A stretch of DNA of 64,000 nt from Streptomyces lydicus (GTDB taxonomy: Bacteria > Actinomycetota > Actinomycetes > Streptomycetales > Streptomycetaceae), in contig NZ_CP017157.1 in the NCBI RefSeq assembly GCF_001729485.1, positions 7,564,001-7,628,000 on the forward strand. Direction: 5' to 3'. Made by a program: the position numbers and the translations under genes. The notes under the pieces were generated by a model. It ran no database searches, was not told the DNA's origin, and saw nothing but the letters and a program-made list of their open reading frames with translations. This document shows, piece after piece, positions 25,685 to 34,420 of this stretch (position 1 is the first letter of the stretch; each line of letters starts with the position of its first letter).

Positions 25685-26760
25685 GCCTCATGACGGATCG
25701 CCGACCGGTCGCCGACGGCGGCAACCCGCTTCCGGTCTCTCTCAAGCAGGCACGGCTGCCCCGCTGGGCCACACCGGCCCTCGCGCTGGTCGCGGCCGGC
25801 GCCGGCTGCGGCATCGGGCTGGGCGCGGGCCTGGACAGCACCGTCCAGTGGGGCCTGATCGCCGTCCTGCTCTTCATCCTCGGCACGTTCGCGCTGGCCG
25901 CGGGCGTCGAGGGCGCCCGGCAGGCCAAGGACCGGCTGGCCACCAGCCTGGTCTGGGTCGCCTTCCTGCTCGCCGTCGTCCCGCTGGCCTCCCTGCTGTG
26001 GGAGACCGTCGCCCGCGGCAGCAAGGTCCTCGACGGCTACTTCCTGTCGCACTCGATGGGCACCCTGCCGGACGCGATGCCCGGCGGCGGCATCTACCAC
26101 GCGATCATCGGCACCCTGGAGCAGGTCGGCCTGGCCACCCTGATCGCCGCGCCGGTCGGTCTGCTCACCGCGATCTACCTCGTCGAGTACGGCCGCGGCC
26201 GGCTCGCGAAGGCGGTCACCTTCTTCGTCGACGTGATGACCGGTATCCCCTCGATCGTGGCCGGCCTGTTCGTGCTGTCCGTGTGGATCCTGATCCTCGG
26301 CTTCGGCCCGTCCGGCTTCGCCGGCTCGATGGCCCTGGCGATCCTGATGATGCCGGTCGTGGTCCGCTCCACCGAGGAGATGCTCAAGCTCGTCCCGAAC
26401 GAGCTGCGCGAGGCGTCGCTGGCGCTGGGCGTCCCCAAGTGGCGCACCATCCTCAAGGTCGTCCTGCCGACGTCGATCGGCGGCATCACCACCGGCGTGA
26501 TGCTCGCCATCGCCCGGATCGCCGGTGAGACCGCTCCGGTGCTGCTCCTGGTGTGGGGCGCGAAGACGATCAACAACAACCCCTTCGAGGACGCCCAGCA
26601 GTCACTGCCGCTCTACGTGTTCCAGCAGTGGCAGCAGGGTTCCGAGGCTTCCTACGACCGCGCATGGGCCGCGGCCCTGGTCCTCATCGCCTTCGTCATG
26701 ATCCTCAACCTGGTGGCCCGCGGCATCGCCCGCTGGAAGGCCCCCAAGACCAACCGCTGA
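25681..26760 (+). CDS. pstA: phosphate ABC transporter permease PstA
   Basis: A 359-aa permease starting at the ATG at 25681, coupled to pstC by ATGA. It carries two additional N-terminal helices (ATPALALVAAGAGCGIGLGA, LIAVLLFILGTFALAAG), common in actinobacterial PstA. The EAA loop is NELREASLALGVPKWRTILK. PstC and PstA form the membrane channel. Confidence 0.96.
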   Translation: MSLMTDRRPVADGGNPLPVSLKQARLPRWATPALALVAAGAGCGIGLGAGLDSTVQWGLIAVLLFILGTFALAAGVEGARQAKDRLATSLVWVAFLLAVVPLASLLWETVARGSKVLDGYFLSHSMGTLPDAMPGGGIYHAIIGTLEQVGLATLIAAPVGLLTAIYLVEYGRGRLAKAVTFFVDVMTGIPSIVAGLFVLSVWILILGFGPSGFAGSMALAILMMPVVVRSTEEMLKLVPNELREASLALGVPKWRTILKVVLPTSIGGITTGVMLAIARIAGETAPVLLLVWGAKTINNNPFEDAQQSLPLYVFQQWQQGSEASYDRAWAAALVLIAFVMILNLVARGIARWKAPKTNR

Positions 26761-26793
26761 CCGAGCGTCCGCACAGAAAGAAGCAGTGATCCC

Positions 26794-27570
26794 ATGGCCA
26801 AGCGAATCGACGTCAGCGGCCTCTCCGCCTACTACGGCAGCCACAAGGCCATCGACGACATCTCGATGACGGTCGAGCCGCGCTCGGTGACGGCCTTCAT
26901 CGGCCCGTCCGGCTGCGGCAAGTCCACCTTCCTGCGCACCCTGAACCGCATGCACGAGGTCACCCCCGGCGGCCGCGTCGAGGGCAAGGTGATGCTGGAC
27001 GCCGAGAACCTCTACGGCTCGGGGGTCGACCCGGTGGCCGTCCGCCGCACCGTCGGCATGGTCTTCCAGCGCCCCAACCCGTTCCCCACGATGTCGATCT
27101 TCGACAACGTCGCCGCCGGCCTGCGGCTGAACGGCTCGTACAAGAAGACCGAGCTCAAGGACATCGTCGAGAAGTCCCTCAAGGGCGCCAACCTCTGGAA
27201 CGAGGTCAAGGACCGGCTGAACAAGCCCGGCTCCGGCCTCTCCGGCGGCCAGCAGCAGCGGCTGTGCATAGCCCGCGCCATCGCGGTCGAGCCGCAGGTG
27301 CTGCTGATGGACGAGCCCTGCTCGGCGCTCGACCCGATCTCCACCCTCGCCATCGAGGACCTGATCGGCGAGCTGAAGGAGCGCTTCACGATCGTCATCG
27401 TGACGCACAACATGCAGCAGGCCGCCCGCGTCTCGGACCGTACGGCGTTCTTCAACCTCGCGGCCGTCGGGCAGCCCGGCAAGCTGATCGAGATCGACGA
27501 GACCGAGCGGATCTTCTCCAACCCGTCGGTCCAGGCCACCGAGGACTACATCTCCGGCCGCTTCGGCTAG
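26794..27570 (+). CDS. pstB: phosphate ABC transporter ATPase PstB
   Basis: A 258-aa ATPase. Walker A is GPSGCGKST (residues 37-45), the signature is [14 protein letters not shown], Walker [13 protein letters not shown] and the switch His [10 protein letters not shown]. It energises PstCA and completes the operon pstSCAB. No phoU follows directly; a PhoU-like DUF47 gene lies on the opposite strand beyond the terminator. Confidence 0.97.
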   Translation: MAKRIDVSGLSAYYGSHKAIDDISMTVEPRSVTAFIGPSGCGKSTFLRTLNRMHEVTPGGRVEGKVMLDAENLYGSGVDPVAVRRTVGMVFQRPNPFPTMSIFDNVAAGLRLNGSYKKTELKDIVEKSLKGANLWNEVKDRLNKPGSGLSGGQQQRLCIARAIAVEPQVLLMDEPCSALDPISTLAIEDLIGELKERFTIVIVTHNMQQAARVSDRTAFFNLAAVGQPGKLIEIDETERIFSNPSVQATEDYISGRFG

Positions 27571-27624
27571 GCCCTGCCCGGCCGACGCCCCTCAAGCGTC
27601 CTGCGGTGCTGCATGGCGGTGCCA

Positions 27625-27686
27625 CCGCACGACGAAGGGCCCGCCCCTCCTTCCCGGGGGGGCGGGCCCACTGCGTTGTCGTGCGG
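27625..27686. terminator. bidirectional terminator between pstB and pit
   Basis: Core perfect 11-bp stem GGGCCCGCCCC (27637-27647) / GGGGCGGGCCC (27659-27669), extended by an imperfect outer stem CCGCACGACGAA / TTGTCGTGCGG (27625-27636 and 27676-27686). It serves pstB on the plus strand and pit on the minus strand. Confidence 0.9.
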
Positions 27687-27687
27687 G

Positions 27688-28686
27688 TCAGCCGAAGGCC
27701 AGCTCGATGAGCCAGTACGCGAACGCCGCGACCAGCGCCGCCGCCGGCATGGTGATGAACCAGCCCATCACGATGTTCTTGGCGACGCCCCAGCGCACCG
27801 CGCGCGGGCGCTTGGTCGAGCCGACACCCATGATCGCCGCGGTGATGACGTGGGTGGTGGAGATCGGCGCGTGGAACATGAACGACGCGGTGTACATGAC
27901 CGAGGCCGCGGTGGTCTCCGCGGCGAAGCCCTGCGGCGGGTCCAGCTCGATGATCCGGCGGCCGAGGGTGCGCATGATGCGCCAGCCACCCGCGTACGTA
28001 CCGAGCGAGAGGGTGATCGCACAGGCCAGCTTGACCCAGATCGGGATGGCCGCGTTCGGGTCCTCGACGTCGGCGATGACCAGGGCCATCACCACCACGC
28101 CCATGGTCTTCTGGGCGTCCTGCAGACCGTGGCCGAGGGCCATGCCCGCGGCCGAGACGGTCTGGGCTATGCGGAAGCCGCGCTTGGCCTTGTGCGGGTT
28201 GGACTTACGGAAGAGCCACAGGATCAGGACCATCACCAGGTAGCCGAGCACCAGGCCGATGACCGGCGAGATGAACATCGGCAGCACGACCTTCTCGATC
28301 ACGCCGGACCAGATGACCGTCGTGCCGCCGGCGAGGGCCGCACCGACCATCCCGCCGAACAGCGCGTGCGAGGACGACGAGGGCAGCCCGAAGTACCAGG
28401 TGACGAGGTTCCAGACGATCGCGCCGAGCAGCGCCGCGAAGAGGATGCCCATCCCCTTGCTGCCCTGCGGCGTGGCGATCAGCCCCTCGCTGACCGTCTT
28501 GGCGACCCCGGAGCCGAGGAAGGCACCCGCGAGGTTCATCACGGCGGCCATCGCCAGCGCGGCCCGCGGGGTCAGCGCCCGGGTCGAGACCGAGGTGGCG
28601 ATCGCGTTGGCGGAGTCGTGGAAGCCGTTGGTATAGGTGAAACCGAGCGCGACCGCGATGGTCACGACGAGCGCGAAGGTGTCCAT
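27688..28686 (-). CDS. low-affinity inorganic phosphate transporter (Pit family)
   Basis: A 332-aa polytopic protein with the two PiT signature repeats: FTYTNGFHDSANAIATSVST near the N-terminus and FMFHAPISTTHVITAAIMGV in the C-terminal half, plus GLPSSSSHALFGGMVGAAL. It imports metal-phosphate driven by protons. It sits 9 nt downstream of a DUF47/PhoU-like gene, the usual regulator-transporter pair, and converges on the high-affinity pst operon. In S. coelicolor the equivalent is, from memory, pitH1 (SCO4138). Confidence 0.95.
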   Translation of the reverse strand: MDTFALVVTIAVALGFTYTNGFHDSANAIATSVSTRALTPRAALAMAAVMNLAGAFLGSGVAKTVSEGLIATPQGSKGMGILFAALLGAIVWNLVTWYFGLPSSSSHALFGGMVGAALAGGTTVIWSGVIEKVVLPMFISPVIGLVLGYLVMVLILWLFRKSNPHKAKRGFRIAQTVSAAGMALGHGLQDAQKTMGVVVMALVIADVEDPNAAIPIWVKLACAITLSLGTYAGGWRIMRTLGRRIIELDPPQGFAAETTAASVMYTASFMFHAPISTTHVITAAIMGVGSTKRPRAVRWGVAKNIVMGWFITMPAAALVAAFAYWLIELAFG

Positions 28687-28695
28687 GGCCGGCGC

Positions 28696-29316
28696 TCAGG
28701 ACTCCTTGACCGCGATGGTCTCGACCGTGTTGGCGACGTGCTCGAACGCGTCCGCCGCCTCTTCCAGGATGTCCACGATCTGCTTCAGCTTGAGGACCTC
28801 GATGGCGTCGTACTTGCCGTTGAAGAGGTGCGCGAGCAGCTTGCGGTGGATCTGGTCGGCCTGGTTCTCCAGCCGGTTGACCTCGATCCAGTACTCGGTG
28901 AGGTTCGACATCGTGCGGAGGTTGGGCATCGCCTCGGCGGTCAGCTCCGCCGCCCGCGCCAGCACCTCGATCTGCTGGTCGACGCCCTTGGGCAGCTCCT
29001 CGACCTTGTAGAGGACGACCAGATCGACGGCCTCCTCCATGAAGTCCATGATGTCGTCGAGCGACGAGGCGAGGTTGTAGATGTCCTCGCGGTCGAACGG
29101 CGTGATGAACGAGGAGTTCAGCTGGTGGAAGATCGCGTGCGTCGCGTCATCTCCCGCGTGCTCCGCCGCGCGCATCCGTTCGGAGATCTCGGCCCGTGCG
29201 GAGGCGTCCGCCCCGAGCAGTTCCATCAGGAGCTTGGAGCCCGTGACGATGTTGTCCGCGGAGGCGGCGAACATGTCGTAGAAGCTCGTCTCCCTGGGGG
29301 TCAGACGAAAGCGCAC
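28696..29316 (-). CDS. DUF47/PhoU-like regulator of Pit
   Basis: A 206-aa all-helical protein (GTG start at 29316 after GAGG). Characteristic elements are the opening RFRLTPRETSFYDMFAASADN, FITPFDREDIYNLASSLDDI and LENQADQIHRKLLAHLF, with acidic metal-binding clusters as in PhoU. These proteins cap and regulate Pit transporters. Its start region is divergent from csoR, 194 bp away. Confidence 0.93.
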   Translation of the reverse strand: MRFRLTPRETSFYDMFAASADNIVTGSKLLMELLGADASARAEISERMRAAEHAGDDATHAIFHQLNSSFITPFDREDIYNLASSLDDIMDFMEEAVDLVVLYKVEELPKGVDQQIEVLARAAELTAEAMPNLRTMSNLTEYWIEVNRLENQADQIHRKLLAHLFNGKYDAIEVLKLKQIVDILEEAADAFEHVANTVETIAVKES

Positions 29317-29461
29317 GTGAAATCCTCGGGGTGCATCGGATTCGGTCGAGTTGATGCTAGGCGCATCATCCAGCCACAGCTAACCGGCATTCCCTCAGTG
29401 TCGCCCATCGGGCAGCATGCTCTGCACGGGGTACCGCAGGTGCCCGCAAAGTTCGGTACCA

Positions 29462-29480
29462 TATACCCACCAGGGGTATA
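29462..29480. promoter_or_regulatory. CsoR operator
   Basis: TATACCC-ACCAG-GGGTATA, a 7-bp dyad with 5-bp spacer, matches the G-tract inverted repeat recognised by copper CsoR repressors. It ends 30 bp before the csoR start. Confidence 0.85.
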
Positions 29481-29510
29481 CAGATCGCCTAAATACCACG
29501 GGAGACGGCC

Positions 29511-29927
29511 ATGACGACCACGGACGCCGACACCAACGGCAGCACCCGCGCCGCCGCCGCCCGCCCCGCCTCGCAGCCCGCGGACACCCCCCTCACCGAG
29601 CACCGGACCGTGACCGATACCGCAGAGACTTCCCCCTCGCCCGGCGTCCACGGCTACGCACAGCAGAAGGACGCACACCTCAAGCGACTGCGCCGCATCG
29701 AGGGCCAGATCCGCGGACTGCAGCGGATGCTCGAAGAAGACGTCTACTGCATCGACATACTCACCCAGGTCTCCGCGAGCACGAAGGGCCTGCAGTCCTT
29801 CGGTCTGCAGCTCCTGGAGGAGCACCTGCGGCACTGCGTCGCCGACGCGGCCGTCAAGGGCCCCGAGGCCATCGACGCCAAGGTCCAGGAAGCGACCAAG
29901 GCGATCGAGCGGATGCTGCGCACCTGA
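29511..29927 (+). CDS. csoR: copper-sensing transcriptional repressor CsoR
   Basis: A 138-aa protein. The N-terminal 45 residues are disordered, followed by the helical CsoR fold (HLKRLRRIEGQIRGLQRMLE). The Cu(I) ligands occur in the exact CsoR pattern: Cys80 (DVYC), His105 and Cys109 (EEHLRHC), with the same 25- and 4-residue spacing as M. tuberculosis Cys36, His61 and Cys65. Copper binding releases DNA. The operator lies just upstream, giving autoregulation. No copper ATPase or chaperone adjoins, so it is a stand-alone global copper regulator, like the S. lividans protein. Confidence 0.95.
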   Translation: MTTTDADTNGSTRAAAARPASQPADTPLTEHRTVTDTAETSPSPGVHGYAQQKDAHLKRLRRIEGQIRGLQRMLEEDVYCIDILTQVSASTKGLQSFGLQLLEEHLRHCVADAAVKGPEAIDAKVQEATKAIERMLRT

Positions 29928-29933
29928 CGACGG

Positions 29934-30113
29934 CTACGCCGGCCCGCCCGCCGGGTCCCGCTGCTCCCCGTCCACGTCCAGCACCTCGTCGATACGGTCC
30001 GGGGTGAGCCGATCCTCACTCGCGGCCGCCGCCGCGATCATCAGCTCACCGGTCAGGTCGATCTCGACGAGGGCCACGTGGTCCTGCACGGTCGCATGAC
30101 GGTGTCCGGCCAC
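29934..30113 (-). CDS. small conserved hypothetical protein
   Basis: A 59-aa protein starting at a GTG (30113) placed 8 nt after AGGAGG (30127-30122), which fixes this start over upstream ones. The sequence AGHRHATVQDHVALVEIDLT, then GELMIAAAAASEDRLTPDRIDEVLDV, is acidic and cytoplasmic. It converges on csoR with only 6 bp between stops. Function unknown. Confidence 0.7.
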   Translation of the reverse strand: MAGHRHATVQDHVALVEIDLTGELMIAAAAASEDRLTPDRIDEVLDVDGEQRDPAGGPA

Positions 30114-30270
30114 GTGCCACACCTCCTCCTTCGAGCGCCTTCCCACGCCTGGGGCGGTTAACGCCCAGCGTAAAGAGGAGCGCACGCTCCGCGCATGGCA
30201 CGTATGGACCATTTCCGCCCTCCGGCACGGGCCCCGTCACGCGCCGGGCCACGCTTCCGTGAGATCCGCG

Positions 30271-31125
30271 CTACGACGTGCCGGAGGCGATCTTCCCGGC
30301 GTAGATGTCGCGCCGGTCCGGGAGCCGCACCACGACCCGCCTCCCGAAGTCCGACAGCTCCGTGGTCGAGATCACCGACGCCCCCTCGGGCGCCCCGTTG
30401 GCGAAGCGGAACTGCTGGCGCACCTTGCGCAGCCGCCCGGCCTCGTCCAGATACGCGTCGAACGGCACGACATCGGTGGTGAAGCCCTGCTCCGCGGCCA
30501 GCAGGGCCGGCCGGGTGCGGGGCGACGCCACCCGGGCGGCCGCCCCGATGTCAGTGGTGCCGCGGTAGTGCCGCACCCGCACGCCGTCCCGCCACTCCTC
30601 GCCCTGATACGTCACCTGCCGTGCGCCGCGCAACAGTTCGGCGGCGGCCAGCGGGTCCGTGGCGCCTCCGGTGACGAGGTTCCCGTCGGAGAGCGAGGCG
30701 GTGTCCACCCGCACCCACTTGTCGGCCGGCACCCCCGCCCCGCGGTTCTTCATGTACAGCGCGCCGGGCGCGAGGATCTCGGTGATCGGCTGGCGGCCCT
30801 CGGCGGGCCTGCCCGCCGGATCGGGCAGCACCACGCGCAGCTGCCCGGTGCCGGTGGTGAAGTCGTAACCGCCGGTACCGCGGATGGCGACGCGGGTACC
30901 GCCGCTCACCGTCTCCATGGCCGTACGCACCCCGGCGGAGCGGGCCCTGACCAGGGCGTCGGCGACGGCCCGGACGTCCGCGGCGGCGGACCGGCCGGCC
31001 GGCCCCTGGTCGTCGGCCGCGGCGCCGTCGGGGGAACAGCCCGTCGCCAGCAGCCCGACCGCCAGACCCGTCCCGCACGCCACGGCCACGGCGGCCGCGC
31101 CGCCTCGCCTGTCCTGCACCACCAT
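30271..31125 (-). CDS. LolA/LppX-like lipoprotein
   Basis: A 284-aa lipoprotein starting at the ATG at 31125. The signal peptide ends in lipobox LLATGC. The mature protein shows the pattern of LppX/LprG/LolA-like lipid-binding folds: GTGGYDFTTGTGQLRVVLP, ALYMKNRGAGVPADKWVRVD, and VPFDAYLDEAGRLRKVRQQF near the end. It probably binds lipids or acts at the outer face of the membrane. It stands alone. Confidence 0.8.
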   Translation of the reverse strand: MVVQDRRGGAAAVAVACGTGLAVGLLATGCSPDGAAADDQGPAGRSAAADVRAVADALVRARSAGVRTAMETVSGGTRVAIRGTGGYDFTTGTGQLRVVLPDPAGRPAEGRQPITEILAPGALYMKNRGAGVPADKWVRVDTASLSDGNLVTGGATDPLAAAELLRGARQVTYQGEEWRDGVRVRHYRGTTDIGAAARVASPRTRPALLAAEQGFTTDVVPFDAYLDEAGRLRKVRQQFRFANGAPEGASVISTTELSDFGRRVVVRLPDRRDIYAGKIASGTS

Positions 31126-31296
31126 CGCGTACGAGCCCCCTCGGCCGCTTCTTCGGGACCGGCCTGGCCGGCCGGTCCGCTCGGGAGGGTCGGACGTTCC
31201 GCCCACACCGCACCTGACGTTCCGTCGACCGATCCGTTCAACGACCGTTACGGGGGCTCGTCACGCAACGCCACCTGGGGCGCGTAGCGTGGCCGG

Positions 31297-31473
31297 GTGC
31301 CCGACCGAGTCCCCCACGCGACCTCCACCACCGAACGCGGCTCCTTCTGCACGGCCCGCTGTACCTGCGGCTGGCGGGGGCCGGCCCGGCGCGCCCGCTC
31401 ACAGGCGCGCACGGACGCGGAGCGCCACCTGACCGACGCCGGGACGCCCGGTGCCGGCAGCCCGCTGGAATGA
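31297..31473 (+). CDS. 58-aa cysteine-containing small protein
   Basis: The frame opens at GTG (31297), with an in-frame TAG only 12 nt upstream, and ends TGA at 31473. The product contains FCTARCTCGWRGPARRARSQ followed by ARTDAERHLTDAG. Such C-x3-C-x-C-G-W small proteins are recurrent in streptomycetes. TAGCGT lies 6 nt before the GTG, so a leaderless transcript is likely. Probably a zinc- or nucleic-acid-binding protein; function unknown. Confidence 0.65.
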   Translation: MPDRVPHATSTTERGSFCTARCTCGWRGPARRARSQARTDAERHLTDAGTPGAGSPLE

Positions 31474-31770
31474 GGAAGTCCGTTCCGGGAACCCCCAACG
31501 CCCTTACCGCATCTGGGTAATGAGAGAAGCAACAGCACCACGCCGATAACGGACTGCAAGCCCGGAACCGGACAGTCCCGGACGGTGTGGCGCATGCCGG
31601 GCGCGGTGGGCGGGGGAAGCAGCACGCGGCCGCACCGCCCGGCACCGCGCTCCCGGCACGCGCCCCGCGCGACCACGGCCGGCGGCGTCGAGCCCGTGGC
31701 CACGGCACCTCGATCCGCCCCGGCCCCTCGCGCGGGCGAGACCGTACGACATCGAGGGGGACTCATCCCA
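31474..31770. other. intergenic region, nothing recognised
   Basis: A 297-bp gap before the flavoenzyme gene. Frames through it on both strands have wrong composition at third codon positions. Presumed promoter region for the downstream gene only. Confidence 0.5.
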
Positions 31771-33363
31771 GTGAAGCGGCGCACACTCCTGCAGGCCGGC
31801 ACCGGACTGGCGGCGACATCGGTCGCCTGGGCCACCGGCTGCGACAGCAAGACCGGCAAGGCGGCCGCGGCGTCCACCGCCGGGACCGACGCCGCACAGA
31901 CCCGTGCGGCCTCCGTGCCCGCGAGCGTCGCCCGGGCGACCCAGGCCAACTGGAGCGCCCTCGGCAAGAGCCTGGACGGCCGGCTCATACGGGCCTCCGA
32001 CGCCGCCTACGCCACCGCCCGGAAGCTCTACAACACCCGCTACGACACGCTGAAGCCGTCGGCCATCGCGTACGTCAAGCACCCGTCGGACGTCGCCGAG
32101 TGCCTCGCCTTCGCGCGGCGCTACGGCGCCCCGGTCGCCATCCGCAGCGGCGGCCACTCCTACGCGGGCTGGTCCAGCGGCAACGGCAAACTGATCATTG
32201 ACGTCTCCTCGCTGTCCAAGGTCTCCACCCCCTCGGGCGGGATCACCCGGATCGGCGCCGGCACCAAGCTCATCGACGTCTACGAGGGCCTGGGCGCGCA
32301 CGGCGTGACCATACCCGGGGGCTCGTGCCCCACCGTCGGCATATCCGGCCTCACCCTCGGCGGCGGCCACGGCGTGGTCTCCCGCGCGTACGGGCTGACC
32401 TGCGACAGCCTCGTCGGCGCCACCGTGGTCACGGCCGACGGCAAGACCGTCGACTGCGACAGCAAGCAGCACTCCGACCTCTTCTGGGCGCTGCGCGGCG
32501 CCGGCAACGGCAACTTCGGCGTGGTCACCGAGCTGCGCTTCCGCACCCATCCGGCGCCGCGCGCGGTGATGGCGTACATGACCTGGCCGTGGGCCAAGGC
32601 GGCGAAGGTGCTGGGCTCCTGGCAGAAGTGGGGTCCCGTACAGGCCGACGAGATCTGGTCCGCCTGCCATCTCGACGCCCGCCCCGGCGGCACCCCGGCG
32701 GTCTCCGTCGCGGCCTTCTCCCTGGGCGGCTACCGCGAGCTGCAGAACGCCGTGGACAAGCTCGCCGACCAGGCGGGCGGCCCCGGCCCCGCCTCCACCG
32801 TCCACCTCACCCCGATCGGCTACCTGGACGCGATGGAGGCGTACGCGGGCTGCTCGTCCAAGTCCACCGCGCAGTGCCACATGCCGGGTTCGCTGCCCGG
32901 CCACACCGGCGGCGGGCAGCTGGGCCGCGAGACCTACGCGGCCCGCTCGCACTTCTTCGACCGGTCGCTCTCCGCGGCCGGCATCCACACCCTGCTGCAG
33001 CAGATCGAGAGCGGCGGCCGCAAGGGCGTCACCGGGAACGTGGCACTGACCGCGCTGGGCGGCGCGGTCAACCGCGTCGGCCGCACCGACACCGCCTTCG
33101 TGCACCGCGGATCGCGGTTCCTCGCCCAGTACTTGGCCTCCTGGCCGGCGAGCGGCTCGTCCGGTACCCGCACAGCCTGGCTGGATTCCTTCCACGGCGC
33201 GATGCAGCGGTACTCCTCGGGCGCCGCGTACCAGAACTACACCGACCCCGGCCTGACCGACTGGAAGACCGCCTACTACGGCGCCGCCGCCGGCCGGCTC
33301 GCCGAGGTCAAGCGGACCTACGACCCGCAGCGGCTGTTCAGCACCTTCCCGCAGGCGCTCTGA
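31771..33363 (+). CDS. BBE-type FAD-linked oxidoreductase, Tat/lipoprotein
   Basis: A 530-aa secreted flavoenzyme starting at GTG (31771) behind GAGGGGG. The signal region KRRTLLQAGTGLAATSVAWATGC has a twin-arginine-like motif and a lipobox-like ATGC. The FAD-binding PCMH domain contains AIRSGGHSYAGWSSGNG and GGSCPTVGISGLTLGGGHG. His and Cys are at the positions used for bicovalent 8-alpha-histidyl/6-S-cysteinyl FAD in berberine-bridge-like oxidases. The C-terminal BBE motif is YQNYTDPGLTDWKTAYYG. Probably an extracytoplasmic carbohydrate or alcohol oxidase; substrate unknown. Confidence 0.92.
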   Translation: MKRRTLLQAGTGLAATSVAWATGCDSKTGKAAAASTAGTDAAQTRAASVPASVARATQANWSALGKSLDGRLIRASDAAYATARKLYNTRYDTLKPSAIAYVKHPSDVAECLAFARRYGAPVAIRSGGHSYAGWSSGNGKLIIDVSSLSKVSTPSGGITRIGAGTKLIDVYEGLGAHGVTIPGGSCPTVGISGLTLGGGHGVVSRAYGLTCDSLVGATVVTADGKTVDCDSKQHSDLFWALRGAGNGNFGVVTELRFRTHPAPRAVMAYMTWPWAKAAKVLGSWQKWGPVQADEIWSACHLDARPGGTPAVSVAAFSLGGYRELQNAVDKLADQAGGPGPASTVHLTPIGYLDAMEAYAGCSSKSTAQCHMPGSLPGHTGGGQLGRETYAARSHFFDRSLSAAGIHTLLQQIESGGRKGVTGNVALTALGGAVNRVGRTDTAFVHRGSRFLAQYLASWPASGSSGTRTAWLDSFHGAMQRYSSGAAYQNYTDPGLTDWKTAYYGAAAGRLAEVKRTYDPQRLFSTFPQAL

Positions 33364-33384
33364 GACGCCCGGCGAGCGGACACA

Positions 33385-33422
33385 CGGACGGCCCGGTCCC
33401 CACGAGGGGGCCGGGCCGTCCG
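33385..33422. terminator. bidirectional terminator
   Basis: Perfect 12-bp stem CGGACGGCCCGG / CCGGGCCGTCCG, with a loop that can extend by a CCCC/GGGG inner pairing. It lies between convergent flavoenzyme and PAP2 genes. Confidence 0.9.
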
Positions 33423-33474
33423 CATCCGCCAGGTCTTCACCGGCCCGCTCGGGGGCCGTACCGGGCCCGCCGGC

Positions 33475-34215
33475 TCAGGCCGCCAGGTCCTTGTCCCGCT
33501 CCTTGTGGCCGTTCGGCAGCGCCGATCCCGTGGCGACCACCCGGCTGCCCTCACCGTCCTGCCCCGGGCGGCCGCCCGGGCCGGCCGGCTCCGGTGCGAC
33601 GCCGGGCGCCCGCACCAGCCACGCCAGCTTCGACCGGCCGATCGCCGTCATCAGCGGCACCAGCAGGGCCTGGGCGAGCGGCGCGAGCAGCAGTGCGACG
33701 GCGGTGCCGAGCGCGAAGCCGCCGACCACGTCGGTCGGGTAGTGCACGCCCATGTAGACGCGGCAGAAGCCCTCGGCGAGCGCGAGCAGGATGCCGATCA
33801 CGCCGTACTTCCGGCTGGCGATGAACAGGCCGACACCGACCGCCATGGTCAGCGTCGCGTGATCGCTGACGAAGGAGAAGTCGCTCTTGCCGGGGATCAG
33901 GACGGTGAGGCCGGCGTGGTCCTTGAACGGCCGCGGCCGTTCGACGAATCCCCGGATCGGGATGTTGGCCAGCAGCGCGATACCGGCGGCCAGCGGCGCC
34001 CAGACCAGACCCGCGACCGCGGCCGGCGCGCCCGGCCGGCGGCGCGCGGACCACCAGGCGACCAGGCAGAGCACACCGAGCGTGGCGATGATGCCGTACT
34101 CGCCGATGTACTCCATGGCCGTGTTGACCCAGTGGGGGGCGTCCTTCGCAAGGCCGTTGATGCCGTCGAGCACGTCGACGTCGGGGTTCGGCCCCTCGAG
34201 TGCGAGTCCAGCCAT
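33475..34215 (-). CDS. PAP2-family membrane phosphatase
   Basis: A 246-aa protein with five or six membrane segments. Phosphatase motifs: IRGFVERPRPFKDHAG (RP of motif 1), SFVSDHATLTMAVGVG (SDH in place of SGH, motif 2) and FCRVYMGVHYPTDVVGG (R-x5-H-x3-D, motif 3). The C-terminus is a disordered Pro/Gly-rich cytoplasmic tail. Related enzymes recycle undecaprenyl diphosphate or dephosphorylate lipid phosphates. Start ATG 34215 with AAGGGG upstream. Confidence 0.9.
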   Translation of the reverse strand: MAGLALEGPNPDVDVLDGINGLAKDAPHWVNTAMEYIGEYGIIATLGVLCLVAWWSARRRPGAPAAVAGLVWAPLAAGIALLANIPIRGFVERPRPFKDHAGLTVLIPGKSDFSFVSDHATLTMAVGVGLFIASRKYGVIGILLALAEGFCRVYMGVHYPTDVVGGFALGTAVALLLAPLAQALLVPLMTAIGRSKLAWLVRAPGVAPEPAGPGGRPGQDGEGSRVVATGSALPNGHKERDKDLAA

Positions 34216-34420
34216 CTGCCGCGGCCCCTTATCTTTCGCGCGCGCGAGCGCCTCGGTGTACTGCCGGCCCCCGTGGTCGTCGAGCGTGTGCTGCTTCGAG
34301 CGTTGCTACGTCCCCACGCAAAGGAAACGCCCTCTCCGCCCCGGTCGTTCCACCCTCCACCGGATGATCACCAGGACGTTATCGAAGCTTGACTCATCGC
34401 TGCAGTTCAGGGCCCTATGT

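Noticed and set aside
27613..29514. 633-aa plus-strand frame
   Set aside because: Antisense of pit and DUF47, which are clearly real on the minus strand.
33505..34392. 295-aa plus-strand frame
   Set aside because: Antisense of the PAP2 phosphatase, whose catalytic motifs are on the minus strand.
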